From positions 40,617-104,616 of the forward strand of contig NZ_JADKYX010000027.1 of NCBI RefSeq assembly GCF_016093545.1: 64,000 nt of DNA, read 5' to 3'. The notes beneath the pieces are model-generated. The model was not told where the DNA came from. It was given only the letters and a program-made list of their open reading frames with translations, and did no database searches. The stretch comes from Massilia rhizosphaerae (lineage in GTDB: Bacteria; Pseudomonadota; Gammaproteobacteria; Burkholderiales; Burkholderiaceae_D). Both the position numbers and the translations under genes were made by a program. Shown in pieces: positions 18,311 to 26,165 of this stretch; positions within the stretch are counted from its first letter, which is position 1, and every line of letters starts with the position of its first letter.

Positions 18311-18546
18311 TGTTGAGCCAGGCGTAACGAAGGAATGGTGTGTTGAGCAATATATTATTGCATTTTGGAAAGTTTGTTTGAAAATAGTTAGACTGAGCCT
18401 ATAACGTCGCATGTGCGCCGATGTCGATTACCGACGGCACTTGCTGTTCGATCGCAAGCTGCTTTCCAACTCGCACGCTAACCTTTGCTTTCCATATGGC
18501 AACAATGTTAAAGTTGCGGCTTGGGAAAAGTTATCGGAGCGGTATC

Positions 18547-19407
18547 ATGTTGATTGTCGTGGGTTTCGTGATCGTCCTGCTGGCGGTGTTCGGCGGCTTC
18601 GTCCTGCAAGACGGGCACCTGGCCGCGTTGTTCCAGCCTTACGAACTCCTGATGATCTTCGGCGGCGCGCTGGGCGCGTTCGTCATCGCCAACGATCGCA
18701 AGGCCATCGGCCTCACGTGGCGCAGCCTGCCGACGCTGTTCCACGGCTCGCGCTACACGCGCGAACTGTATATGGCCTTGATGGGGCTCATGTTCGACCT
18801 GTTGACGAAGGTTCGCCGCGAAGGGTTGATGGCGCTGGAAGACGAGATCGACGCGCCTTACGAAAGCGCCATCTTCACGAAGTACCGCGCCATCTTGCTG
18901 GACGATCATTTATTGGAATTCATCACCGACTACCTGCGCCTGATGGTGTCGGGGACGATGAACAGCTACCAGCTGGAAAACCTGATGGACAACGAGATCG
19001 ACACGTACCAGGAAGACGCCGACATCCCCGTGCACGCCATCCACAAGCTGGCGGACGGCATGCCCGCGTTCGGCATCGTGGCGGCCGTGATGGGCGTCGT
19101 GCACACGATGGGTGCCATCGGCCGTCCACCGGCCGAACTGGGAGCCCTGATCGCGGCCGCGCTCGTCGGCACCTTCCTCGGCATCCTGTTGTCGTACGGC
19201 CTCGTCGCGCCGCTCGCGAGCCTGCTGCAGCGGCGCCACCAGGAAGTCGTGAAGGCGCTGCAATGCGTGAAGGTGACGTTGCTGGCGTCGATGAACGGCT
19301 ACGCCCCGCCGATCGCCGTGGAATTCGGCCGCAAGGTCATCTCGGCCACGGAGCGCCCGACGTTCGCCGAGCTGGAAGGCCACGTGCGCCAGCTGAAGTC
19401 GCGCTAA
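18547..19407 (+). CDS. motA: Flagellar motor stator protein MotA (no adjacent motB)
   Basis: A 286-residue MotA. It begins MLIVVGFVIVLLAVFGGFVL like family members and keeps the cytoplasmic charged region (VRREGLMALEDEID). The two functional proline contexts are present: GMPAFGIVAAVMGVVHTMG and LVAPLASLL. Four membrane segments are seen. MotA forms the proton-driven stator pentamer around a MotB dimer. The start at 18547 is chosen because GGAG precedes it and it fits the family length; the frame is open upstream to 18421. The usual downstream motB is missing: a palindromic repeat and a reverse-strand gene follow. Confidence 0.9.
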   Translation: MLIVVGFVIVLLAVFGGFVLQDGHLAALFQPYELLMIFGGALGAFVIANDRKAIGLTWRSLPTLFHGSRYTRELYMALMGLMFDLLTKVRREGLMALEDEIDAPYESAIFTKYRAILLDDHLLEFITDYLRLMVSGTMNSYQLENLMDNEIDTYQEDADIPVHAIHKLADGMPAFGIVAAVMGVVHTMGAIGRPPAELGALIAAALVGTFLGILLSYGLVAPLASLLQRRHQEVVKALQCVKVTLLASMNGYAPPIAVEFGRKVISATERPTFAELEGHVRQLKSR

Positions 19408-19427
19408 CACCCCATCTCGGTAGGCGC

Positions 19428-19514
19428 GAACTGGTAGGGTGGGCGGCCTCCGCCCACCAAACGTATGCGTCGCAGTAACGCATGGTGGGCACTGGGGTGC
19501 CCACCCTACTGGGA
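19428..19514. mobile_element. MITE-like palindromic repeat with flanking direct repeat
   Basis: An 87-bp element with perfect 11-bp inverted ends, GTAGGGTGGGC (19434-19444) and GCCCACCCTAC (19499-19509). It contains three internal hairpins: GGTGGGC-N7-GCCCACC, ATGCGT-N7-ACGCAT and GGTGGGC-N8-GCCCACC. The 7-bp sequence TAGGCGC occurs on both sides (19421-19427 and 19515-19521), as expected of a target duplication. It encodes nothing. It may also act as a terminator between motA and the convergent DUF2939 gene. Confidence 0.68.
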
Positions 19515-19527
19515 TAGGCGCTAGACG

Positions 19528-20061
19528 TCAGCGGTCCGCCGCCATCTCGATGGCGGCCAGCTTCCACGTCCACAGGCCGTCGCGCCGGAACACGAAGCTG
19601 CCGCCGTCCTCTCCCGTGATGGCAAAGCGATCCCAGCTGCGGTAGCGCAGCGCGAAACGGGGCTTGTCGTGCACGGGCTCGGCATCGGGCGCCGGCGCGG
19701 CCTGGCCCGGCCTGGCGATCGAAATCCGGCCATGCTCGACCATGGCGGCCACGGCCGCGGGCGATACGACGGCGTCGACGAGCGGATCGACGAGGGCCTG
19801 CGCGAGTTTCGTCCCGAACTCGGCGAACGGATTCGCGCCGCCGGGCTTGTCCAAGTCCGCCTTCATCGACGCCAGCATCTGCGCCTTCACGCTGGTACGC
19901 AAGGCCGGGAAGTCGACTTGCTCGGCGACGGCGCCGCCGTCGTGCCGCTCGACGGCGGCGCGCAGGCGGTGCAGCGTCCACCATGGGCTGGCGATGCTCG
20001 TGGCGGCGACGGCGAGGAGGGCGCCGACGGCGGCGGTGGTGAGGACTCGGGTGCGGTTCAT
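19528..20061 (-). CDS. DUF2939 family exported/membrane-anchored protein
   Basis: A 177-residue protein with an N-terminal hydrophobic segment (VLTTAAVGALLAVAATSIAS). The signature SPWWTLHRLRAAVERHDGGAVAEQVDFPALRTSVKAQ and the C-terminal SFVFRRDGLWTWKLAAIEM fit the DUF2939 family, which has no assigned function. The DUF2939 name rests on recalled family signatures. The segment could be an uncleaved anchor or a signal peptide. It is transcribed alone, convergent with motA. Confidence 0.72.
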   Translation of the reverse strand: MNRTRVLTTAAVGALLAVAATSIASPWWTLHRLRAAVERHDGGAVAEQVDFPALRTSVKAQMLASMKADLDKPGGANPFAEFGTKLAQALVDPLVDAVVSPAAVAAMVEHGRISIARPGQAAPAPDAEPVHDKPRFALRYRSWDRFAITGEDGGSFVFRRDGLWTWKLAAIEMAADR

Positions 20062-20116
20062 CACTGATTTCTTAATGGAAAAAACGTCATGATACCGGAG
20101 CGTGTTGCGGTTAACG

Positions 20117-20150
20117 AAAAAGCCGGAACGGTCGCCCGTCCCGGCTTTTT
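20117..20150 (-). terminator. Rho-independent terminator of pbpG
   Basis: AAAAAGCCGGAACG pairs with CGTCCCGGCTTTTT with one mismatch around a six-base loop. The stem is followed by a T run on either strand. It lies 18 bp past the stop of the reverse-strand pbpG gene and would end that transcript. Confidence 0.85.
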
Positions 20151-20167
20151 AGATCCTGTTGCCGCGC

Positions 20168-21097
20168 TCAGCGATGCCGGCGATGGCGCGTCACGACCAT
20201 GTGCCTGTGCCTGTGATGTGAACCGCGGCCGACGGACGCGCGGATGCGCGGACCGCCCACGGAGGCGCGCACGCGCGGCGATTCGGCGCGCGTGGAGACA
20301 GGGGCGGTGTCGCCCAGCACGTGGCGGCGGACGTTCAGGGCGTCCAGCAGGCGCACGGACGAGGCGCCCGCGTTCAGCAGCACCATCGTTGCGTTCTTGC
20401 CGGCGGCCTTGATGCGCATGATCAGGCAGCGTCCCGCTTCCAGCGTGTAGCCCGTCTTCGACAGGCCGATGTCCCAGCCTTTTGCGCCGACGAGGCGGTT
20501 CGTGTTGTGGTATTCGACTTCGCGGCCCTTGATGTTGATCAGGTCCTTCGGCGACGTGGTGATGCGGGTGATTTCCGGATAGTTCGAGGCGGCCGTCGCC
20601 ATCTTGACGAGGTCGGCGGCCGTCGAGCGGTTGTGCGGGCTCAGGCCGGTCGGTTCCTCGAGGACGGTCTGGGTCATGCCCAGCGCCGCGATCTTGCGCT
20701 TGACGGCCACATGGAAGGCATCAATGCCGCCCGGATACGTGCGCGCCAGCGCGGCGGCGGCGCGGTTGTCCGAGGACATCAGCGCCAGCTGCAGGACGTC
20801 GCGGCGCGGAATCGTCGCACCGACGGGCACGCGCGACGAGCTGTGCTTGAGCATGTCGACGTCCTCCTTCTCGATCTCGATCGGCTCGTTCATGTCCTGG
20901 TGGGCATCGAGCACGACCATGGCGGTCATGAGCTTGGTCAGCGAAGCGATGGGCGCGACGGTGCTGGCGTTCTTTTCGAACAGCACTTTGCCGGTGTCGT
21001 CTTCGACCACCAGCACGGATTGCGATCCGAACGGCACGGCGAGGGCCGCGGCACTGGAGATCGTCATCACTACGGCAGCGAGGAATTTTTTGATCAT
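20168..21097 (-). CDS. pbpG: D-alanyl-D-alanine endopeptidase (PBP7 type)
   Basis: A 309-residue periplasmic S11 penicillin-binding protein with signal peptide (MIKKFLAAVVMTISSAAALA). Catalytic motifs are S52LTK55 (IASLTKLMTAMVVLDA), the SxN box in LALMSSDNRAAAALA, and KTG in LSKTGYTLEAGRC. The block EEPTGLSPHNRSTAADLVKM matches E. coli PbpG. It should cleave peptidoglycan cross-links during wall remodelling. The last 50 or so residues are an unusual basic tail rich in Arg and His (GSHHRHRHMVVTRHRRHR) not needed for catalysis. Transcribed singly, with its own terminator downstream. Confidence 0.92.
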   Translation of the reverse strand: MIKKFLAAVVMTISSAAALAVPFGSQSVLVVEDDTGKVLFEKNASTVAPIASLTKLMTAMVVLDAHQDMNEPIEIEKEDVDMLKHSSSRVPVGATIPRRDVLQLALMSSDNRAAAALARTYPGGIDAFHVAVKRKIAALGMTQTVLEEPTGLSPHNRSTAADLVKMATAASNYPEITRITTSPKDLINIKGREVEYHNTNRLVGAKGWDIGLSKTGYTLEAGRCLIMRIKAAGKNATMVLLNAGASSVRLLDALNVRRHVLGDTAPVSTRAESPRVRASVGGPRIRASVGRGSHHRHRHMVVTRHRRHR

Positions 21098-21274
21098 GGA
21101 TGGTTGTCTGGGTACGGTTAATGGTCGGGCGCCGGGCGGCGGCGGAGCATCAGCGTCGGGTTGGCAGATAGCGTCTAGCTATACGGCAACAATAAAGTTG
21201 AACGATAGCATCAATGATTGACACATGTCCATGTCCATCAGTGAAATATCGAGTCCATGAGCAAGATTCTACAA

Positions 21275-21312
21275 GAAAAAAAAGCCCCGCGTTGCCGCAG
21301 GGCCTTCTTTTT
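21275..21312 (-). terminator. Rho-independent terminator of the sulfate-binding protein gene
   Basis: A GC-rich stem (GCCCTGCG / CGCGGGGC, one mismatch, GCAA loop) is flanked by runs of A and T on both sides. It lies 23 bp downstream of the reverse-strand stop at 21335. The tracts on both sides would let it work in either direction. Confidence 0.85.
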
Positions 21313-21334
21313 GAACGGAATTTTCCGAACTGTC

Positions 21335-22351
21335 TTATTTTGAGGTGTAGATTTTGTCGAATTCACCACCATCGTCGAAATGCCGTTTCTGCGCGGCACG
21401 CCACCCGCCGAATACGTCGTCCACCGTGAACAACTGGATCGGCTTGTAGTTGGCGGCATATTGCTTCATGACTTTTTCGTTGCGCACGCGCAGGTAGTGC
21501 TTGGCGCCGATGGCCTGGCCCTGTTCCGAATACAGGAAGTTGAGGTAGGCCGTCGCCTGCTTGCGGATGCCCTTGCGGTCGACGACCTTGTCGACGACGG
21601 CCACCGGCGACTCGGCCAGCACGGAAATCGACGGGTACACGACTTCGAAGTTGTTGCCGAACTCGGCGCGCACGAGGTTCACTTCGTTCTCGAACGTGAC
21701 GAGGGCGTCGCCGATCTGGCGCTGCGTGAACGTGGTGGTCGCGGCGCGGCCCCCGGCGTCCAGCACGGGCACGTTCTTGAAGATCTTGCCGACGAGCGCG
21801 CGCGCCTGCGCTTCGTTGCCGCCTTTCTTGATCACGGAGCCCCACGCCGCCAGGTAGGTGTAGCGGCCGTTGCCGGCGGTCTTGGGATTCGGGATGATGA
21901 CTTTCACACCCGGCTTGGCCAGGTCGGCCCAGTCGTGGATGCCCTTCGGATTGCCCTTGCGGACCAGGAACACCATGGTCGAGTAATAGGGCGCGGCGTT
22001 GTCCGGGAATTTCTTCGCCCAGTCCTTCGCGACGAGGCCGCGGTCGGCCAGCATGTCGATGTCGTTGGCCTGGTTCATCGTGACGACGGACGCTTCCAGG
22101 CCGTCGGCGACGGCACGGGCCTGCTTGCTGGAGCCGCCGTGCGATTGCTTGATCGTGATGTTCTGGCCGGTCGTCTTTTTCCATTCGGCGACGAAGGCCG
22201 GGTTGATGTCCTTGTACAGCTCGCGTGCCACGTCGTACGACACGTTGAGCAATTCCACGTCGGCGGCCTGGGCGGTGAACGGGATCACGGCACTGCCGAG
22301 GGCCAGCGCCAGCAGTGCGCGGCGCAGCGAGGAAATGGATGGGATCGCCAT
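21335..22351 (-). CDS. sbp: Periplasmic sulfate-binding protein
   Basis: A 338-residue substrate-binding protein of the Sbp/CysP type. It has a signal peptide (LRRALLALALGSAVIPFTAQA) followed by VELLNVSYDVARELYKDINPAF. Further family blocks are QSHGGSSKQARAVADGLEA, NPKTAGNGRYTYLAAWGS and TVDDVFGGW. It delivers sulfate or thiosulfate to the CysTWA ABC transporter. No permease or ATPase gene is beside it, so it must use components encoded elsewhere. The start is supported by AAGGAAAACG upstream. Confidence 0.94.
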   Translation of the reverse strand: MAIPSISSLRRALLALALGSAVIPFTAQAADVELLNVSYDVARELYKDINPAFVAEWKKTTGQNITIKQSHGGSSKQARAVADGLEASVVTMNQANDIDMLADRGLVAKDWAKKFPDNAAPYYSTMVFLVRKGNPKGIHDWADLAKPGVKVIIPNPKTAGNGRYTYLAAWGSVIKKGGNEAQARALVGKIFKNVPVLDAGGRAATTTFTQRQIGDALVTFENEVNLVRAEFGNNFEVVYPSISVLAESPVAVVDKVVDRKGIRKQATAYLNFLYSEQGQAIGAKHYLRVRNEKVMKQYAANYKPIQLFTVDDVFGGWRAAQKRHFDDGGEFDKIYTSK

Positions 22352-22581
22352 ATCGTTTTCCTTGTGAAGACTTTGCTAGGGGTGTTCGATCGTCCGTTAA
22401 AAAATAGCAAAACAAAAGTACATTTTTATCATATGCTTAGACGCCATATGAGACATGCATACGCTTGGGACCGCCGCAAAGCAGGCATGTCGCGTTTGCG
22501 GTATAGTCCGGCCTTTCGGATTTTGGCCGGTCGGTCCGGCCCGCTGATTCATTGTTTGTTCTAGGTTGATGCTGAAAAACC

Positions 22582-23109
22582 ATGGGTATCGAAATTCGCC
22601 AGGCAACACCGAATGATGCGCCGGCGGCGTGCGCTCTGCTGCGTCGTTCGATCGAGGAGGGCTGCGTGGCCGACCACGGCGGCCGTCCCGAGATCCTGCA
22701 GGCCTGGCTCGGCAACAAGACGACGCAGAACGTGCTCGGCTGGCTGTCGTCGCCCACCAATCATGCCGTCGTGGCGGAGAGAGTGGCGGACGGGACGCGC
22801 GAGCTGGTCGGCCTGGCCTTGTTGAACCAGGCCGGTAAGGTGCCGCTGTGCTATGTCCGGCCGGATCTGTTGCGCCACGGCGTCGGGCGGGCGTTGCTGT
22901 GCGCGCTGGAAGCGCAGGCGCGGGCGTGGAACATCCGCAAGGTGCACATGCAGAGCCCGGGTTCCGCCAGCGGCTTCTTCGAGCGCCTCGGTTATGTCAA
23001 TGCGGGCAAGGACAAGTCCTGTTTCGGCCTCGAATGTGACTTTCTCTGGAAACAGCTGGACGCCGAAACGGTGCCGGCACGCAAGCGTTTTTGCAATTGC
23101 AGCCAGTGA
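22582..23109 (+). CDS. GNAT family N-acetyltransferase
   Basis: A 175-residue acetyltransferase. It opens GIEIRQATPNDAPAACALLR, typical of the GNAT N-terminus. The acetyl-CoA-binding region is YVRPDLLRHGVGRALLCALE (a variant of Q/RxxGxG/A), followed by SASGFFERLGYVNAGK. The substrate cannot be told from sequence; small-molecule amines or protein N-termini are both possible. It is divergent from sbp and appears to be transcribed alone. Confidence 0.85.
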   Translation: MGIEIRQATPNDAPAACALLRRSIEEGCVADHGGRPEILQAWLGNKTTQNVLGWLSSPTNHAVVAERVADGTRELVGLALLNQAGKVPLCYVRPDLLRHGVGRALLCALEAQARAWNIRKVHMQSPGSASGFFERLGYVNAGKDKSCFGLECDFLWKQLDAETVPARKRFCNCSQ

Positions 23110-23214
23110 GCTGCGTCACGCCGCTGTCGCTATTTAACGTTACAGATCGTGAACTCGTCTTTGTTCTGCCGGATGCATGCGCTATAGTAGTCGGGTTGCA
23201 ATGATGAGTTCGAT

Positions 23215-23877
23215 ATGGCTTCCCGCAGAGACTTTCTTCACCAGGGTTTGCGCCTGACCGCGCTTGGGCTCGTGTCCGTCCCCTTGGTCGACGCCCACGC
23301 GGCCCGCGCCGCCGCCGGCCGCGACCAGGCCGACGCGCCCGGCCCCGACCTGGAACCGCCCCCCGACCTGTTCGACTCCCAAGTGGTCGACATCGACTTC
23401 TGGGTCAAGCCGCGCACCTTGTCCGTGATCCGTCCGGCCAGCGGCGAACGCGCCAGCGTCCTGTACTGGAAGGACGGCGAGGTGATCGACTCGGCCTACC
23501 AGGAACTGTGCCATCTGCTGCGCGACGTGAACGGCAAGGCGTCGATTGCCATCGATCCCAAGCTGCTCGAGACGCTGTGGGCGTCGCAGGCGTTCGTGGC
23601 GCGCTACGGCCTCGACCGTCCGCTCGAGATCCTGTCCGGCTACCGCACGCCGGCATCCAACCGGCGCCTGATCGAGCAGGGCGTGCCCGCCGCGCGCCAG
23701 TCGCTCCACATGTCCGGCAAGGCGGCCGACATGCGCATCGCCGGCCTCACCGAGGAAGTGCTGGGCGGACTCGTGAAGAGTTTCCGCACGGGCGGCGTCG
23801 GATTCTATTACCGCTCCGGCCCGAAAGGCGGCTGGATCCACACGGACACCGGCCTGAACCGTACCTGGAAGGGCTGA
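23215..23877 (+). CDS. YcbK-like (DUF882) M15-fold peptidoglycan peptidase
   Basis: A 220-residue exported protein with a Tat-type leader (MASRRDFLHQGLRLTALGLVSV). The catalytic domain keeps the zinc-binding pattern of the DUF882/YcbK group: SGYRTPASNRRL, SLHMSGKAADMRI (His and Asp) and GWIHTDTG (His). YcbK relatives (MepK) are peptidoglycan endopeptidases, so a wall-hydrolase role is likely. A DIDFWVKPRTLSVIRP segment precedes the catalytic part. It stands alone. Confidence 0.87.
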   Translation: MASRRDFLHQGLRLTALGLVSVPLVDAHAARAAAGRDQADAPGPDLEPPPDLFDSQVVDIDFWVKPRTLSVIRPASGERASVLYWKDGEVIDSAYQELCHLLRDVNGKASIAIDPKLLETLWASQAFVARYGLDRPLEILSGYRTPASNRRLIEQGVPAARQSLHMSGKAADMRIAGLTEEVLGGLVKSFRTGGVGFYYRSGPKGGWIHTDTGLNRTWKG

Positions 23878-23977
23878 GCGTGCGCGCCGCCGCCGGATTC
23901 CGGCACGGATAGGCGGCGCACGGCTTCGCGCGTTTTTGCTATCGTGGGCGCACCAACCTTTCCCGAAGGAGGACATG

Positions 23978-24262
23978 ATGGCAACCATGAACGCACCCAC
24001 GATGGAACGGCGGCACTTGCCCGAGCGGCGTGCTTCCGTGCGTGAAGGCACGACGGCGATGACCGGACTCGATTATGCCGCGATGGTCCTCCTGATCATC
24101 GGCGGCCTGAACTGGGCGATGGTCGGCCTGTTCGACGTCGACGTCGTCGCCACCTTGTTCGGACCGGGCAGCCCCGCCAGCCGCGTCGTGTATGTGATCG
24201 TCGGCCTCGCGGCCCTGTATTCGATCTATACCGCAACGAAGCTGAGCCGCTATAAGCACTGA
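23978..24262 (+). CDS. DUF378 family small membrane protein
   Basis: A 94-residue protein. A charged N-terminus (MERRHLPERRASVREG) leads to two membrane helices: LDYAAMVLLIIGGLNWAMVGLF and VVYVIVGLAALYSIYTA. This pattern is the DUF378 (YuzA-like) family; the function is unknown. The start at 23978 is favoured because AAGGAGG ends five bases upstream; an ATG three bases earlier is too close. The downstream phosphodiesterase begins four bases after the stop, so the two are probably cotranscribed. Confidence 0.84.
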   Translation: MATMNAPTMERRHLPERRASVREGTTAMTGLDYAAMVLLIIGGLNWAMVGLFDVDVVATLFGPGSPASRVVYVIVGLAALYSIYTATKLSRYKH

Positions 24263-24266
24263 ATCC

Positions 24267-24725
24267 ATGCGGGTCGGCCTGATTTCCGACACGCACGGCC
24301 TGCTGCGCCCCGAGGCGCTCGATTTTCTCGCCGGGGCCGACCATATCGTCCACGGCGGCGACATTGGCGGCCCGGAGATCCTCGAGCGCCTCGCGGCCAT
24401 CGCGCCGCTGACGGTGGTGCGCGGCAATAACGACACGGCGCCGTGGGCGCGCGCGATTCCCGAGGCGGCCCGCGTCGACGTCGGGGCCGTCGCGCTGTAC
24501 GCGATCCACGACCTGAAACGCCTGGTCATCGACCCGCGCGCGACCGGGGTCGGCGTCGTCGTGTCCGGCCACTCGCACCATCCCGCGTGCAGCGAACGGG
24601 ACGGCGTGCTGTACGTGAACCCGGGCAGCGCCGGACCGCGCCGTTTCAGCCTGCCGATCTCGGCCGCCGAGCTCTTCATCGATGACGCCGGCGTCCGTGC
24701 GCGGCTCGTCACGCTCATCCCGTAG
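24267..24725 (+). CDS. YfcE/MJ0936-type metallophosphoesterase
   Basis: A 152-residue phosphodiesterase. Metal-binding motifs are all present: GLISDTHG (DxH), VHGGDIGG (GD), VRGNNDT (GNND), a histidine near residue 80 (AIHD) and SGHSHHP (GHxH). The small YfcE-like class hydrolyses model phosphodiesters; the physiological substrate is not known. It is four bases downstream of the DUF378 gene. Confidence 0.9.
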   Translation: MRVGLISDTHGLLRPEALDFLAGADHIVHGGDIGGPEILERLAAIAPLTVVRGNNDTAPWARAIPEAARVDVGAVALYAIHDLKRLVIDPRATGVGVVVSGHSHHPACSERDGVLYVNPGSAGPRRFSLPISAAELFIDDAGVRARLVTLIP

Positions 24726-24795
24726 CGGCGCTCTGGCCGCGGGACGGGAAATGCCGTAGCATACGCGCCGTCTCCCAGCTTGATCGATCCCCTCC

Positions 24796-25242
24796 ATGAC
24801 GTCCGACCAGAACACCAACGACCGCGCCGCCGACAGTACCGACAGTACCAGCGCCGAACGCCCGCGCTTCCGCCCCGTCCCGTGGACGCCGCTGGAAACG
24901 CCGCAGGACGTCGAGCTGTGGATCGACGAGCACAACCGCGCGATGCAGGAACTCGTCAGGCCGCAGGAGACGGGCGTCGGCGTCCGCTTCCACCTCGAGG
25001 CGGGCGGCAACGTGACCATGCAGACGGCGGCGGACGCCGTCATCCTCGACGTCGAGTCGGACGCCAGCTGGGTCGCGCCCCTCATCATGGCCGCGACGGG
25101 CGCGGAGCAGCCGGCCGGCACGATCTGGGTGCTCTCCGATGACAAGCTCGTGCAACTGCTGCTGGGCTTGTCGACGCTCGTCGAGAGCTCGCTGATCGTC
25201 ACGGGCCACAACTTCGGCAAGCATGGCCGGCGACAATTTTAG
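24796..25242 (+). CDS. Hypothetical protein, conserved-looking, function unknown
   Basis: A 148-residue soluble acidic protein, not recognised. The first 25 residues are low-complexity (Asp/Ser/Thr). A folded-looking part follows: TPLETPQDVELWIDEHNRAM, VGVRFHLEAGGNVTMQTAAD, TIWVLSDDKLVQLLLGLSTL. No catalytic motif, signal or membrane segment is seen. Codon use matches its neighbours and the frame is intact, which supports a real gene. It lies 70 bp downstream of the phosphodiesterase. Confidence 0.65.
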   Translation: MTSDQNTNDRAADSTDSTSAERPRFRPVPWTPLETPQDVELWIDEHNRAMQELVRPQETGVGVRFHLEAGGNVTMQTAADAVILDVESDASWVAPLIMAATGAEQPAGTIWVLSDDKLVQLLLGLSTLVESSLIVTGHNFGKHGRRQF

Positions 25243-25323
25243 TAAAATTCAAGACAATATTTCCTTTGCGCAAAAGCGTGATTCGGCGTTAAATCAGGGC
25301 TGTCCGAACGAAGCCCTGAGCCG

Positions 25324-26130
25324 ATGCACATTCGAATTCCGAACACGACGCGGCGCGCGCTGGTGGCCGCCGCGGCGCTGATCCTGGCCGTGGCGCCGCC
25401 GGCCCGCGCGGCCGACCTGCTCGACGTCGTCAAGGCCCGCGGCACGCTGCGCGTCGCACTGGAAGGCACGTATCCGCCGTTCAATTTCAGGGATGGGAAG
25501 ACGGGACACATGGCGGGCTACGACGTCGACGTCGCGACACTCGTCTGCGCCCGGCTGGGCGTGCGGCCGGCATTCGTGACGATGGAATGGGCGGCCATTC
25601 TCCCGGGCTTAAGCGCCGGCAAATACGACGTCGTCGTCAGCCAGGTGGGCATCACGCCGCGGCGCCTGCGGGCATTCGATTTCTCCCAGCCTTACACCTA
25701 CTCCGCGCCGCAATTGATCGTGCGCCGCAACGAGGACGCCAACTATCGAAGGCTGGGGGACCTCAAGGGCAGGACGGTGGGCGTGGGGCACGGCAGCGTG
25801 TTCGAGCAACAGGTTCGTGCCGTGCACGGCATCGACGTCAAGCGCTACCCGGCCGCGCCGGAAAACCTGCAGGACCTGGCATTCGGCCGCATCGACGCCG
25901 CGCTCAACGACAGCCTGATGGTCCCCTACCTGCTGAAGAATTCCGGATTGCCGATCCGCGCCGGCGCGCGCGTGGGCGACGTGGAGCGCATGGGCATCGC
26001 CTTCCGCAAGGGCAACCCGAAGTTCCGCGCGGCCGTCGACGCGGCCCTGGACGCCGCGCGTGCCGACGGCAGCCTGCGGCGGGCGTCGATGAAGTGGTTC
26101 GGCGTCGACGCCACGCGCCCGCCTCGCTAA
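25324..26130 (+). CDS. Amino-acid-type ABC transporter periplasmic binding protein
   Basis: A 268-residue family-3 solute-binding protein. A signal peptide (ALVAAAALILAVAPPARA) leads to DVVKARGTLRVALEGTYPPF, the usual opening of cystine/polar amino-acid binding proteins. MAGYDVDVATLVCARLG, SQVGITPRRLRAFDFSQPY and LKGRTVGVGHGSVFEQQ follow. It would bind an amino acid or cystine in the periplasm. No permease or ATPase is adjacent. It ends at a strong bidirectional terminator shared with the ETF-QO gene. Confidence 0.9.
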   Translation: MHIRIPNTTRRALVAAAALILAVAPPARAADLLDVVKARGTLRVALEGTYPPFNFRDGKTGHMAGYDVDVATLVCARLGVRPAFVTMEWAAILPGLSAGKYDVVVSQVGITPRRLRAFDFSQPYTYSAPQLIVRRNEDANYRRLGDLKGRTVGVGHGSVFEQQVRAVHGIDVKRYPAAPENLQDLAFGRIDAALNDSLMVPYLLKNSGLPIRAGARVGDVERMGIAFRKGNPKFRAAVDAALDAARADGSLRRASMKWFGVDATRPPR

Positions 26131-26134
26131 AAAC

Positions 26135-26160
26135 GAAACGGCGGATCGCGCCGCCGTTTC
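26135..26160. terminator. Bidirectional Rho-independent terminator
   Basis: GAAACGGCGG and CCGCCGTTTC form a perfect 10-bp stem around a six-base loop. It sits between the convergent binding-protein gene (stop 26130) and the ETF-QO gene (stop 26166) and is preceded by an A-rich run. Confidence 0.85.
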
Positions 26161-26165
26161 GACCA

